A DNA stretch of 64,000 nt from Echinicola pacifica DSM 19836 (GTDB taxonomy: Bacteria; Bacteroidota; Bacteroidia; Cytophagales; Cyclobacteriaceae). The stretch covers positions 55,635 through 119,634 of the forward strand of contig NZ_KB890754.1 in NCBI RefSeq assembly GCF_000373245.1. The letters run 5' to 3'. Positions within the stretch are counted from its first letter, which is position 1, and each line of letters opens with the position of its first letter. The notes beneath the pieces are model-generated. The model was given only the letters and a program-made list of their open reading frames with translations, was not told the DNA's origin and made no database searches. Below are positions 9,748-18,297 of this stretch, in pieces. Position numbers and translations under genes: made by a program.

Positions 9748-10047
9748 ACTCAATTATTCTTCCTTAGCCTCCCGTCTCTTAGTTGGCGTTAATAGGTGTT
9801 TTCTGACAATAATAGATGATATTTACCTTACTGCAAACTGTTCTTTTTCGGAGGATTGAGCCTTGGCAAACTAATAAATGAACTTCCTTCTCTTCTCTTC
9901 ACATGAAGGATGTTGTGCCCATGAGATTGGATCCAATTTAACGGAGGGATTTGAGGATGGAGGAGTCATAGTTTAATAGATTAGCTGTTAAAATGGCCAA
10001 CCTTTGGGGGTGAATAATGGGTGGAAGGATAGCGTATAAATTACTTA

Positions 10048-10064
10048 TATTTCGAGTCGAAATA
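10048..10064. promoter_or_regulatory. Perfect 17-bp palindrome, candidate operator
   Basis: TATTTCGA, a single G, then TCGAAATA: eight-base arms with perfect symmetry, 149 bases upstream of the PSCyt/DUF1553 gene. The geometry fits binding of a dimeric regulator. I cannot say which protein binds it. Confidence 0.45.
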
Positions 10065-10098
10065 GGCCAAATGGACGTTTTTGAAGTAAATCGATACA

Positions 10099-10130
10099 GC
10101 AAACGAATGTTTGCGTAAATAATATTTTTG
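10099..10130 (+). promoter_or_regulatory. Inverted repeat plus -7 box, candidate promoter/operator
   Basis: GCAAAC (10099-10104) and GTTTGC (10109-10114) are perfect arms around GAAT. Nine bases on is TATTTTTG (10123-10130), which fits the Bacteroidota -7 consensus TAnnTTTG. A protein bound to the repeat would cover the region just upstream of the -7 box. The start codon of the PSCyt/DUF1553 gene is 83 bases beyond the box. No clear -33 TTTG is seen at the expected 19-21 base spacing. Confidence 0.4.
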
Positions 10131-10212
10131 CAGATACTTGTTTTATTAGTCGAATTTTTTGTGAATTGCATCTTATTTGGCTAAATTGCTTCAAACCCAA
10201 AAATTCCCCTAG

Positions 10213-12525
10213 ATGATTCAACGCCTCAAAGTACTCTCCTTGGTGGGAATGGCTATTTTGCTAATTTCCTCTTGTGGAGAAAATTCCTCCAATGAATCCT
10301 CGACTCAGCTAAAGTCGGGAGATCAGGTCAGCTATAATTTTCATATTAGGCCAATTTTATCAGACAAATGTTTTGCCTGTCATGGACCTGATGCGAATAA
10401 GCGTGAAGCTGGCTTACGACTGGACACCGAAGAAGGAGCTTATGCTGCTCTTAAGGACAGCCCTTCAGACCATGTCATCGTTCCTGGAGATCCAAAGAAG
10501 TCTATTGCTTACCAAAAAATCGTGTCAGAGGATCCTGCTGAGCAGATGCCTCCCCCAGCTTCCAATCTTAAGTTGAGCGCTGAGGAAATAGCCACTATCG
10601 AGCAGTGGATCAAGCAGGGTGCAAAATATGAGCCTCACTGGGCTTTTGTAGCGCCACAGAAGGCCGCCCTTCCCGAGCAAACCTCCTGGGAAAAAAATGA
10701 AATAGACCGATTTACCCTTGCCAGAATGGAGGCAGAAGGCTTATCCCCATCAGAGGAGGCCGAATCTTCCGCCTTGGTTAAGAGGTTGGCGCTAGACATT
10801 ACTGGGCTTCCTCCAGCACCGGAATTGGTGGAGAAATACAGCGATATGGATGAGGTGGCTTATGAGGACCTTGTCGATGAGCTTTTAGCCTCACCTGCTT
10901 TTGGGGAAAAGCTGGCGGTGCTCTGGATGGATATCTCCAGGTATTCGGATAGCTATGGCTACCAGGATGATGAATACCGTACCCAGTGGCCTTACCGCGA
11001 TTGGGTCATTCATGCCTTTAATAATAATATGCCCTATGATCAGTTTATCACCTGGCAGCTGGCAGGTGATTTATTACCTAATCCTACCAAGGAGCAGATA
11101 TTAGCCACGGCATTCAATAGAAATCATAAATATACTGAGGAGGGTGGCGTGATCCATGAGGAGTATAGGGTGGAATATGTCTTAGACAAGACCAATACCT
11201 TCTCCAAAGGCATACTTGGGATCACCATGGAATGTGCTCAGTGTCATGATCATAAATATGACCCATTCTCGCAGGAAAATTATTTTCAGCTTTATGCATT
11301 TTTTAATAATACTCCGGAGAAGGGCTTTGAAGGAGATGTCTCCCGAAGTAAGCCTGCCAAGACGCCAATATTATGGATAGAGCAGGAAGACTTTAACCCT
11401 GAGGGCGTGTTAAGCTACCTGAATCATAAAGATACCACCACCATCATGGTGTCGGTGATGGAGGAGCTGGATACCCTTCGCCAAACGTACCTTCTGGAGC
11501 GTGGCGTCTATGATGCCCCAGGAAAGAAGGTGAGCCCCAATACGCCGGAATCAGTGATGGCTTTCAGAGAGGATTTACCCAAAAACCGCCTTGGGCTTGC
11601 TCAGTGGGCTACGGACGCAGAGAACCCCCTGACCTCAAGGGTATTTGTCAATTTACTGTGGCAGGAGACCTTCGGCCAGGGAATTGTAGGAAGCGCTGGC
11701 GATTTTGGGATGCAGGGGGATTTACCCACTCACCCACAGCTGCTGGATTGGTTGGCCGTGGACTTCAGAGAAAACGGCTGGGATATCAAGCGACTCTTAA
11801 AACAGATTTACCTTTCTGCTACCTACCGCCAAAGTTCAGAGGTGACCGAGGAAAAAATGGCTAAAGACCCTGCAAACTTATATCTCGCCCGGGCGCCACG
11901 ACTGCGGATGACCGCTGAGAATATCCAAGATTTAATCATCGCGAGCAGCGGACTGATCAATCCTGAAATCGGAGGGCCAAGCATTAAGCCTTACCAACCG
12001 GATGGATTATGGGAATCTGCCACTTCTGGAAGAGGAAGTCTTGCCAAGTATGTGCAGGATACTGAGGAGAAATTATACCGTAGAGGACTATACCATTTCA
12101 TTAAGCTTACGGTTCCCCCTCCGAAGATGATCATCTTTGATGCGAGTAATCGTGATCGATGTGAGGTGACGCGCGGCAGGACAAATACCCCGCTGCAAGC
12201 GCTGGTCATGCTTAATGATCCATTTATATTGGAAGCAGCCAGCAAATTGGCACTTCTTTCTTCCAATGAGTCAGCGGAAGAAGGGATAGAAAATGTGTTT
12301 AAGAAAATTGTGTGTCGTGCAGCTACAGAGGAAGAGATGGAAGTCCTGACGGAATATTATCAGGAAGAAAAGACAAGATTCGACAAAGATCCGGAGAAGA
12401 TAATGCTGAGCATGAAAGTCGCCGGAAAACAGCTGGAAGCCGCAGAGCTCGATGCACATACCGCAGCACTCACTCAGGTGATTGTCGCACTATATAATTT
12501 GGAAGAAACGATTACGAAAATTTGA
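10213..12525 (+). CDS. PSCyt1/DUF1549/DUF1553 (PSD1) c-type cytochrome lipoprotein
   Basis: A 770-aa lipoprotein (lipobox LLISSC, Cys21). Three domains typical of planctomycete-type proteins occur in order. The first is a cytochrome-like PSCyt1 domain with a heme-binding C-F-A-C-H motif (Cys53, Cys56, His57) and the usual REAGLRLDT stretch. Next is a DUF1549/PSCyt2 region (about 160-360) containing GLPP, DISRYSDSYGYQ and a second C-A-Q-C-H motif (Cys341, Cys344, His345). Last is a DUF1553/PSD1 region (about 470-740) with NPLTSRVFVNLLWQ, LFGQG-like and RGRTNTPLQAL stretches. The molecular function of the family is not established. The heme motifs imply electron transfer at the outer face of the inner membrane or at the outer membrane. 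Its stop codon lies one base before the ATG of the DUF1501 gene, so the two are co-translated partners, as is general for this pair. Confidence 0.93.
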   Translation: MIQRLKVLSLVGMAILLISSCGENSSNESSTQLKSGDQVSYNFHIRPILSDKCFACHGPDANKREAGLRLDTEEGAYAALKDSPSDHVIVPGDPKKSIAYQKIVSEDPAEQMPPPASNLKLSAEEIATIEQWIKQGAKYEPHWAFVAPQKAALPEQTSWEKNEIDRFTLARMEAEGLSPSEEAESSALVKRLALDITGLPPAPELVEKYSDMDEVAYEDLVDELLASPAFGEKLAVLWMDISRYSDSYGYQDDEYRTQWPYRDWVIHAFNNNMPYDQFITWQLAGDLLPNPTKEQILATAFNRNHKYTEEGGVIHEEYRVEYVLDKTNTFSKGILGITMECAQCHDHKYDPFSQENYFQLYAFFNNTPEKGFEGDVSRSKPAKTPILWIEQEDFNPEGVLSYLNHKDTTTIMVSVMEELDTLRQTYLLERGVYDAPGKKVSPNTPESVMAFREDLPKNRLGLAQWATDAENPLTSRVFVNLLWQETFGQGIVGSAGDFGMQGDLPTHPQLLDWLAVDFRENGWDIKRLLKQIYLSATYRQSSEVTEEKMAKDPANLYLARAPRLRMTAENIQDLIIASSGLINPEIGGPSIKPYQPDGLWESATSGRGSLAKYVQDTEEKLYRRGLYHFIKLTVPPPKMIIFDASNRDRCEVTRGRTNTPLQALVMLNDPFILEAASKLALLSSNESAEEGIENVFKKIVCRAATEEEMEVLTEYYQEEKTRFDKDPEKIMLSMKVAGKQLEAAELDAHTAALTQVIVALYNLEETITKI

Positions 12526-12526
12526 T

Positions 12527-13978
12527 ATGGAAAAGGAAATATTAGAGCATGGGCTGAATAAAAATCGGCGTAAATTTCTCTCACGAGCAAGTTTGGGCCT
12601 TGGAGGCATGGCTTTAGGATCCTTGCTGATTCCTGACCTGTTTTCGGGTAGCTCTTCGGAGGAGGAACTGATGGCTGCATTGCCTCATTTTGCTCCCAAG
12701 GCAAAAAGGGTGATCTACCTCTTCCAAAATGGTGCTCCTAGCCAGTTGGAATCGTTTGACTATAAACCTATGCTGAATAAACGCATAGGTGAAGACCTGC
12801 CGGAAAGCATTCGAAAGGGCCAACGATTGACAGGAATGACCGCCGGACAGAGCACCTTCCCTTTGGTAGGCTCCTATTTTGATTTTCAGCAATATGGTGA
12901 ATCCCGGGCATGGATAAGTTCGCTATTTCCGCATACCGCCAAAATAGTCGATGATATCTGTATCGTGAAGTCCATGCATACCGAAGCGATTAATCATGAC
13001 CCCGCGCTTACCTTCTTTCAGACCGGAGCTCAGGTGGGCAATCGTCCCAGCATGGGTTCTTGGCTGAGCTATGGGCTGGGCAGTGAAAATAACAATCTGC
13101 CAGCCTTCTGCGTGCTTCTTAGCCGTGGTAAAGGTAATGGCCAGGGGGTATATTCAAAATTATGGTCTAATGGATTCCTGGATGCCGTCCATCAAGGGGT
13201 GCAGTTCTCCAATTCCGAAGACCCAGTTCTATATCTTGGAGATCCTGAGGGGCTCAAGAGAGACGATCGAAGGAGGATGCTGGACAAGATCGCCACCCTC
13301 AACCATATGTCTTATGAGAAATTTGGTGATCCTGAAATCCAGGCTAAAATCCAACAATATGAGATGGCCTTTAGGATGCAAACCGCCGTGCCAGAGGTGA
13401 CGGATGTATCCAATGAGCCAGATAGCATCATCAAAATGTATGGTCCCGACTGCCTAGTCCCTGGAACCTATGCGGCCAATTGTCTCCTGGCCAGGAAGCT
13501 ATCGGAAAGTGGAGTGCGCTTTGTACAGCTGTATCATCAAGGCTGGGATCAGCATGGTAATCTACCCATAGAGATGGCCGGCCAGGCCAAGGATGTGGAT
13601 CAAGCTTCTGCTGCTTTGATTTCTGATCTGAAACAACGAGGCTTATTGGATGAAACATTAGTGATTTGGGGCGGGGAATTTGGCCGTACCAATTATTGTC
13701 AAGGCAAGATGTCGGTGGATAATTATGGCCGGGATCACCACCCCAGAGCATTCTCCGTCTGGATGGCCGGCGGCGGCGTGAAATCAGGGATGGTCTATGG
13801 CGAAACGGACGAATTTGGCTATAATATCGTCAAAGATCCTATGCATGTGCATGATTTTCAGGCTACCATGCTCCATTTGATGGGCATAGACCATGAAAAA
13901 CTAACCTATAAACACCTCGGAAGAAGGTATAGATTGACGGATGTCCATGGTGCTGTGATCAAAAGTGTCCTGGTATAA
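12527..13978 (+). CDS. DUF1501 protein, Tat-exported
   Basis: A 483-aa member of the DUF1501 family. I place the start at the ATG at 12527, one base after the previous stop. The frame is open 15 codons further upstream, but that extension overlaps the preceding gene and would bury the signal. The N-terminus has a twin-arginine signal (NRRKFLSRASLGLGG followed by a hydrophobic stretch), implying export of a folded, perhaps cofactor-bearing protein. Conserved features include YLFQNGAPSQLESFDYKP, HDPALTFFQTG, WGGEFGRT and GRDHHPRAFSVWMAGGG. The fold is distantly related to the alkaline phosphatase/sulfatase group, and the WGGEFGRT and DHHP stretches occupy metal-ligand-like places. The biochemical activity is unknown. 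It is the constant neighbour of DUF1549/DUF1553 cytochromes. Confidence 0.94.
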   Translation: MEKEILEHGLNKNRRKFLSRASLGLGGMALGSLLIPDLFSGSSSEEELMAALPHFAPKAKRVIYLFQNGAPSQLESFDYKPMLNKRIGEDLPESIRKGQRLTGMTAGQSTFPLVGSYFDFQQYGESRAWISSLFPHTAKIVDDICIVKSMHTEAINHDPALTFFQTGAQVGNRPSMGSWLSYGLGSENNNLPAFCVLLSRGKGNGQGVYSKLWSNGFLDAVHQGVQFSNSEDPVLYLGDPEGLKRDDRRRMLDKIATLNHMSYEKFGDPEIQAKIQQYEMAFRMQTAVPEVTDVSNEPDSIIKMYGPDCLVPGTYAANCLLARKLSESGVRFVQLYHQGWDQHGNLPIEMAGQAKDVDQASAALISDLKQRGLLDETLVIWGGEFGRTNYCQGKMSVDNYGRDHHPRAFSVWMAGGGVKSGMVYGETDEFGYNIVKDPMHVHDFQATMLHLMGIDHEKLTYKHLGRRYRLTDVHGAVIKSVLV

Positions 13979-14031
13979 GGCGCCCATGCCCATAATTCTT
14001 TTCCCTATTTCTGCTAGTTGAAAGTATATAT

Positions 14032-16164
14032 ATGAATAATATGAATAAATGGATCAGTGGCTTAGAAAACCTGTTGATCGTTTTTGCAGGATTGCTATTG
14101 ATTTTTATTATTGGCGGCCAAGGCTTGGTAGTTCCTGCAGTGCTTCAGGTTTTGGGCCGAAGTCATCCCTTGCTGCTGCATTTTCCTATAGTACTCTTAT
14201 TGCTGGCCATTATTTTTGTACTTATTCCCGGGATTCTCCCGGAAAATAACCAGAAGCAGTTTACCCGTATATTCTTATTAATAGCTGCTTTCTTTGCCGG
14301 GATCACCGTGCTGAGTGGATGGATGCTAAGCATGGAAGAAGGCTATGAGGGGAACGACCTGGAAATCCATAAATGGCTGGGAGTGGCGGTATTTGTAGCT
14401 ACTTTATTATTGTATTTCTTACGCAATATCAGTGGATACAGCCCTAAAATTATTGCTTCAGCATTGGCTATTACGCTATTGGCTGCAGGACATTGGGGTG
14501 CTAACCTGACACATGGCAGTGATTTCCTCATGGAGCCGCTGAATGCTGGCCAGCAGGACCAGGTTCCTCTGGAGGAAGCCCTAGTATTTGATCATGTGGT
14601 GAAGCCTATTTTGGATAAGAAATGTGTCAACTGTCACCAAGCCAGCAAAAGTAAGGGAGATCTGCGCTTGGATGAAATAAATTTTATCCAAGCGGGTGGA
14701 AAATCAGGCGCCTTATTTGACAGCGCTGCATGGCAGCAATCTCTATTAGTGGAGCGTCTTGATCTTCCCATGGACGAAAAAAAGCATATGCCGCCCAAGG
14801 GCAAGGTGCAGCTTACACAGGATGAGCTTGCCATCCTCAAACTATGGGTGGAAGATGGAGCCCCGGTGGAAGGGAAACTCGCCACCATGGAGGCCGAAAG
14901 TCCCTGGCATACCCTCGCCGCATCTTTGTTCACTGAAACTACTACCTATGACTTTGAGCCTGCGGATGAGGAGCTCATCGAATCCCTAAATAATTATTAT
15001 CGAAGGGTAAGACCTCTGTATCCAGGTTCTCCAGCCTTGGAAGTGAATTACTATGGAACTGCCGCCTTTGCCCCTGCATCTCTAGCTGAGCTCAATAAGG
15101 TAAGGCATCAGGTGGTCAGTGTCAATATGGCTCGCATGCCCTTGGCGGAGGTAGGCCTTGATTGGCTGGATGGCTTTGATAAAATTGAAGAGTTGAATTT
15201 GAATTTTACAGGAGTAAGTGTGGAGCAATTGGCGGCTATCGCCAAACTGCCTAACCTTCAGCGGCTGATGCTAGCAGGTAACACACTTTCTGCCGAGATT
15301 ATTCCTACTTTAGAGACTATGGGCCAGCTGGATTTTGTGAGTCTGTGGCAAACGGGATTGGACGCTGGGGATTTTGAGGAAAGTAAGCTCAAATCCAATC
15401 AGGTGGTAATCGAATGGGGATTCCTGGGTGGAGGGGAAACCTATCAGCTCAATGCCCCACAGGTGAAGTATGATCATGTGCTATTTGACAAAACCGAAAA
15501 AGTAACCCTCAAACACCCAATTGGGACTGTAAAGATAAAATATACCCTAGATGGAAATGCCCCTGATAGCCTTAATGGTAATTGGTATACTGAGCCTATC
15601 ACTGTCGATCAAACCTGTGAGCTGCAGGCGGTGGCTTATGCGGATGGATGGGAAGCAAGCTTACCCCAGACCGTAAGCTTCTATAGGAAATCTGATGAAA
15701 CTGTCAGGATGAACCTAAACACGAGCCCTTCTGGTAATTACCAAGGCAAAGGAACCGAAACCTTAATGGATGGAGAAAAGGGAGATGTGAATTATGCCTC
15801 CGGAGCTTGGCTTGGGTTTAAGGACCAACCCTTGGATCTGGAAATCACACCTTCCGGTGAGGAGCTGTCACTATTGGCGATAAGCATGATGTACCATGAG
15901 GAAGCGCATATTTTCCCTCCTAAAAGGATCACCATCCAAGGTCAAAAAGCAGGCTCTAGCCAGTGGACAGACCTGGCTCAGGAAACTTTTGATGTTCCCA
16001 GCTCATCACAGCCCAACAGGTTGGTGCAACTACGGTATGAACTCCCAAAAGGTAGGTATGAAAAATTAAGATTGAAGGTGTTTCCTGTGACGAATGTTCC
16101 TGCCTGGCATAGGGGAGCAGGAGATAAGGCCTGGGTATTTGTAGATGAAGTATTGGTGAATTAG
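14032..16164 (+). CDS. Membrane c-type cytochrome with LRR-like, chitobiase-C-like and C-terminal beta domains
   Basis: A 710-aa protein, third in the cluster and 53 bases after the DUF1501 gene. The first 160 residues contain about five hydrophobic membrane segments, including an HPLLLHFPIVLLLL stretch like DUF2231. A PSCyt1-like domain follows with the heme motif C-V-N-C-H (Cys198, Cys201, His202), KSKGDLRLD and HMPPKGK. Residues about 350-460 contain leucine-rich-repeat-like units (IEELNLNFTGVS, LPNLQRLMLAGNTL). Residues about 480-560 resemble the chitobiase/FN3-associated beta domain (YTLDGNAP, LQAVAYADGW). The last 140 residues look like a galactose-binding-type beta-sandwich. An alternative ATG lies three codons inside. 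A membrane electron carrier partnered with the two upstream proteins is my inference. The beta domains may bind carbohydrate. Confidence 0.87.
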   Translation: MNNMNKWISGLENLLIVFAGLLLIFIIGGQGLVVPAVLQVLGRSHPLLLHFPIVLLLLAIIFVLIPGILPENNQKQFTRIFLLIAAFFAGITVLSGWMLSMEEGYEGNDLEIHKWLGVAVFVATLLLYFLRNISGYSPKIIASALAITLLAAGHWGANLTHGSDFLMEPLNAGQQDQVPLEEALVFDHVVKPILDKKCVNCHQASKSKGDLRLDEINFIQAGGKSGALFDSAAWQQSLLVERLDLPMDEKKHMPPKGKVQLTQDELAILKLWVEDGAPVEGKLATMEAESPWHTLAASLFTETTTYDFEPADEELIESLNNYYRRVRPLYPGSPALEVNYYGTAAFAPASLAELNKVRHQVVSVNMARMPLAEVGLDWLDGFDKIEELNLNFTGVSVEQLAAIAKLPNLQRLMLAGNTLSAEIIPTLETMGQLDFVSLWQTGLDAGDFEESKLKSNQVVIEWGFLGGGETYQLNAPQVKYDHVLFDKTEKVTLKHPIGTVKIKYTLDGNAPDSLNGNWYTEPITVDQTCELQAVAYADGWEASLPQTVSFYRKSDETVRMNLNTSPSGNYQGKGTETLMDGEKGDVNYASGAWLGFKDQPLDLEITPSGEELSLLAISMMYHEEAHIFPPKRITIQGQKAGSSQWTDLAQETFDVPSSSQPNRLVQLRYELPKGRYEKLRLKVFPVTNVPAWHRGAGDKAWVFVDEVLVN

Positions 16165-16240
16165 TTTTTCTAATCCTTTTAATATTTATGCTAAAGCCGT
16201 TTATTGTATTTATAAATAACTAGAATCTAAACGTGAAAGC

Positions 16241-16825
16241 ATGGGGCTTTCGAATTTGACATACACTCAGGAGCTTTTATCAGCGGTCGCTTTAGGGAAT
16301 GAAGCTGCATTTAAATGTTTGTTTTCAGACTATCATTTAAAGGTATATCAGTATGCTAATTCACTTCTGAAGGATCCAGACCTAGCAGAGGATATGGTGC
16401 AGGAGGTGTTTATAGGCCTCTGGCAGGAAAGAATTCGCCTGACGAAAATTGATAATTTCGATGGGTATTTATTTACGATTGTCAAAAGAAAGTCCATCGA
16501 TTATATTAGAAAGATAAATTCAAACCATAGACTCAAAGAAAAAATCATCCATCAATACTGCTCTATAAGTCATCCAGACTTTGAATTTGAAGAAAAGGGC
16601 TTTTTAAATAACTTGAAGGAAGTGCTTTCTCCTCAGCAAAAAATAATTTTTGAATTAAGTAGAGAACAAGGACTTAGCTATGAGGAAATAGCAGAACATA
16701 TGAATATCTCCAAAAATACAGTGAGAAATCATATGGTAAAGGCCTTAGAAAATCTGAGGAATGTCCTCGATAAACCCCTGATTTTACTGTTTTTATTGAT
16801 TTTAGCGACCCTTCGTGATTGGTAG
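16241..16825 (+). CDS. ECF RNA polymerase sigma factor, FecI-like
   Basis: A 194-aa sigma-70 family protein of the extracytoplasmic-function type. Region 2 is at about residues 20-90 (AAFKCLFSDYH, DLAEDMVQEVFIGLW). Region 4 is at about 125-175 (LSPQQKIIFELSREQGLSYEEIAEHMNISKNTVRNH). The last 16 residues are strikingly hydrophobic (LILLFLLILATLRDW). It is followed by a FecR gene and an STN-bearing SusC gene, the standard arrangement in which the receptor signals through FecR to release the sigma factor. It probably drives the downstream SusC/SusD/sulfatase unit. The 265 bases to the FecR gene hold no other gene. Confidence 0.96.
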   Translation: MGLSNLTYTQELLSAVALGNEAAFKCLFSDYHLKVYQYANSLLKDPDLAEDMVQEVFIGLWQERIRLTKIDNFDGYLFTIVKRKSIDYIRKINSNHRLKEKIIHQYCSISHPDFEFEEKGFLNNLKEVLSPQQKIIFELSREQGLSYEEIAEHMNISKNTVRNHMVKALENLRNVLDKPLILLFLLILATLRDW

Positions 16826-17090
16826 ATTGTGGGCTATACTGCGTGTATTAGCTTTAAGATCAGCTATTCCCATACCATGGTTTTCCCTGGGTGTTCGGAG
16901 GTATAGGAGGATATTTCTATCTTATCTACTAACTTCTGAGTTTTAAAACAACAGCAATTATCACCTTAGATTTTTAGATTTCTATGCCTAGGGGATTTTA
17001 TTACGAAATAAATAGCTGATTTTTTTCACCTGCACTAGTCCTATTGCCTGCTTAGGTTCGACATACCTATATAAAAGCAAGACGAAGACA

Positions 17091-18092
17091 TTGGACCAGG
17101 AACAACTAATTAAGGATTTATTCCACAAATATTCTGAAGGAAAGGCCACAAAGGCAGAAGCAAGGCAGCTTTTTGACTTATTGGAGCAATTGGATACGAA
17201 GCCAGAGGCTTATGGTCATTTGCTGGAGGACCTGTGGAGCAGGACAAAGAATTCAGGGAAAACTTCCTACCAGGAGGAGGATCTTTTTGCACGAATTCAG
17301 GAAAAGAAAAATTCTCTATCCGTATATCGGCCAAAGCCACAAAACAAGTTCAGAAGACTGTTGCCTTGGGCGGCAGTGCTTGTGCTGGGTGGCCTGGCCA
17401 TGGCTTATTGGCTGGGCGGAAATCACAATTCTCCTGAGGCTGAAAATTGGCTAAGTCAATCTGCGGGGCTCGGAGAGGTGCAGGAGATAGAGCTGCCTGA
17501 TGGATCAAAAGTGTGGCTCAATGCGGGGACCAGCATTTCTTACCCTGAGAGTTTTCATAATCGAACAGTGAGGCTAGAAGGCGAGGCATTTTTTGAGGTG
17601 CTTAGAAATGAAGAGAGCCCCTTCAGTGTATGGACAGGCAAGGTAAGCACCCAGGTTTTGGGGACCTCTTTCAATGTGCGATCGTATAGGCAGGATCCAA
17701 AAGTGAAGGTGACCGTGAGTACGGGAAAAGTAGCTGTGGCCATGGAGGAGCGTGAGCCGGTATATATCACCAAAAACCAACAAGTATCTATGGATGTCTC
17801 CTCAGGTGAGCTCGAGCGAGCCACCGTAAATGCCACCGCCCTGAGTGCTTGGAAGAACGGTTGGCTTGTTTTTGAAGGAGTGAGCTTGGAGGAAGCCGCT
17901 TGGATTTTGGAAAATTTCTATGGAATGGAAGTGGAGTTTAAGCATGACCAAATCAAAACTTGTCGCTTTACTTCAAAATTCAAAGCCAATGAATCCCTGG
18001 ATCATGTACTTGATGTGCTGGGGCGGGTCACAGGAGCTGATTTTATCATTGTCAATCAAACAATCATAATCGATGGTACCCTTTGCAAATAA
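17091..18092 (+). CDS. FecR-type anti-sigma factor
   Basis: A 333-aa inner-membrane regulator. The start is a TTG at 17091. It gives the usual short N-terminal sigma-binding domain (about 1-80), and no ATG occurs before the membrane segment. A membrane segment lies at about residues 85-107 (PWAAVLVLGGLAMAYWLGG). The periplasmic FecR domain spans about 118-215, with EIELPDGSKVWLNAGTSISYP, RTVRLEGEAFFEV and VLGTSFNVRSY. A DUF4974 domain (about 260-333) closes the chain. It should hold the sigma factor encoded just upstream inactive until the SusC receptor at 18298, through its STN domain, reports ligand. Confidence 0.94.
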   Translation: MDQEQLIKDLFHKYSEGKATKAEARQLFDLLEQLDTKPEAYGHLLEDLWSRTKNSGKTSYQEEDLFARIQEKKNSLSVYRPKPQNKFRRLLPWAAVLVLGGLAMAYWLGGNHNSPEAENWLSQSAGLGEVQEIELPDGSKVWLNAGTSISYPESFHNRTVRLEGEAFFEVLRNEESPFSVWTGKVSTQVLGTSFNVRSYRQDPKVKVTVSTGKVAVAMEEREPVYITKNQQVSMDVSSGELERATVNATALSAWKNGWLVFEGVSLEEAAWILENFYGMEVEFKHDQIKTCRFTSKFKANESLDHVLDVLGRVTGADFIIVNQTIIIDGTLCK

Positions 18093-18297
18093 GCTAACCT
18101 ATGATGAAAATCAGTACTAGGGAATGGGCGAGTGATCGTACCAAAAAAATAAACAAGCATTCCTATTGATGCCAATAATATAGAAGGGGAAGAAAGGTCT
18201 TCGTAAAAAGCAAGCTGCATTTCCACCCATGTGGTATTCATTAAGGAAAATGATTTTATAAGCTAATAATTAACATAAATAAATAAACTCAAAAAAA

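Larger units (their letters stand above)
9654..10212. other. 559-base intergenic region before the cytochrome/DUF1501 cluster
   Basis: No convincing gene. It holds the SDR gene terminator, then two perfect inverted repeats (listed separately) and a TAnnTTTG-type -7 box, TATTTTTG, at 10123-10130. No well-spaced -33 box is visible. A 77-codon open frame on the minus strand (9938-10171) has unlikely composition and overlaps the repeats, so I do not call it. Confidence 0.6.

Noticed and set aside
9938-10171. 77-codon open frame on the minus strand
   Set aside because: No recognisable domain, unusual composition, and it overlaps two inverted repeats and the probable promoter of the cytochrome cluster.
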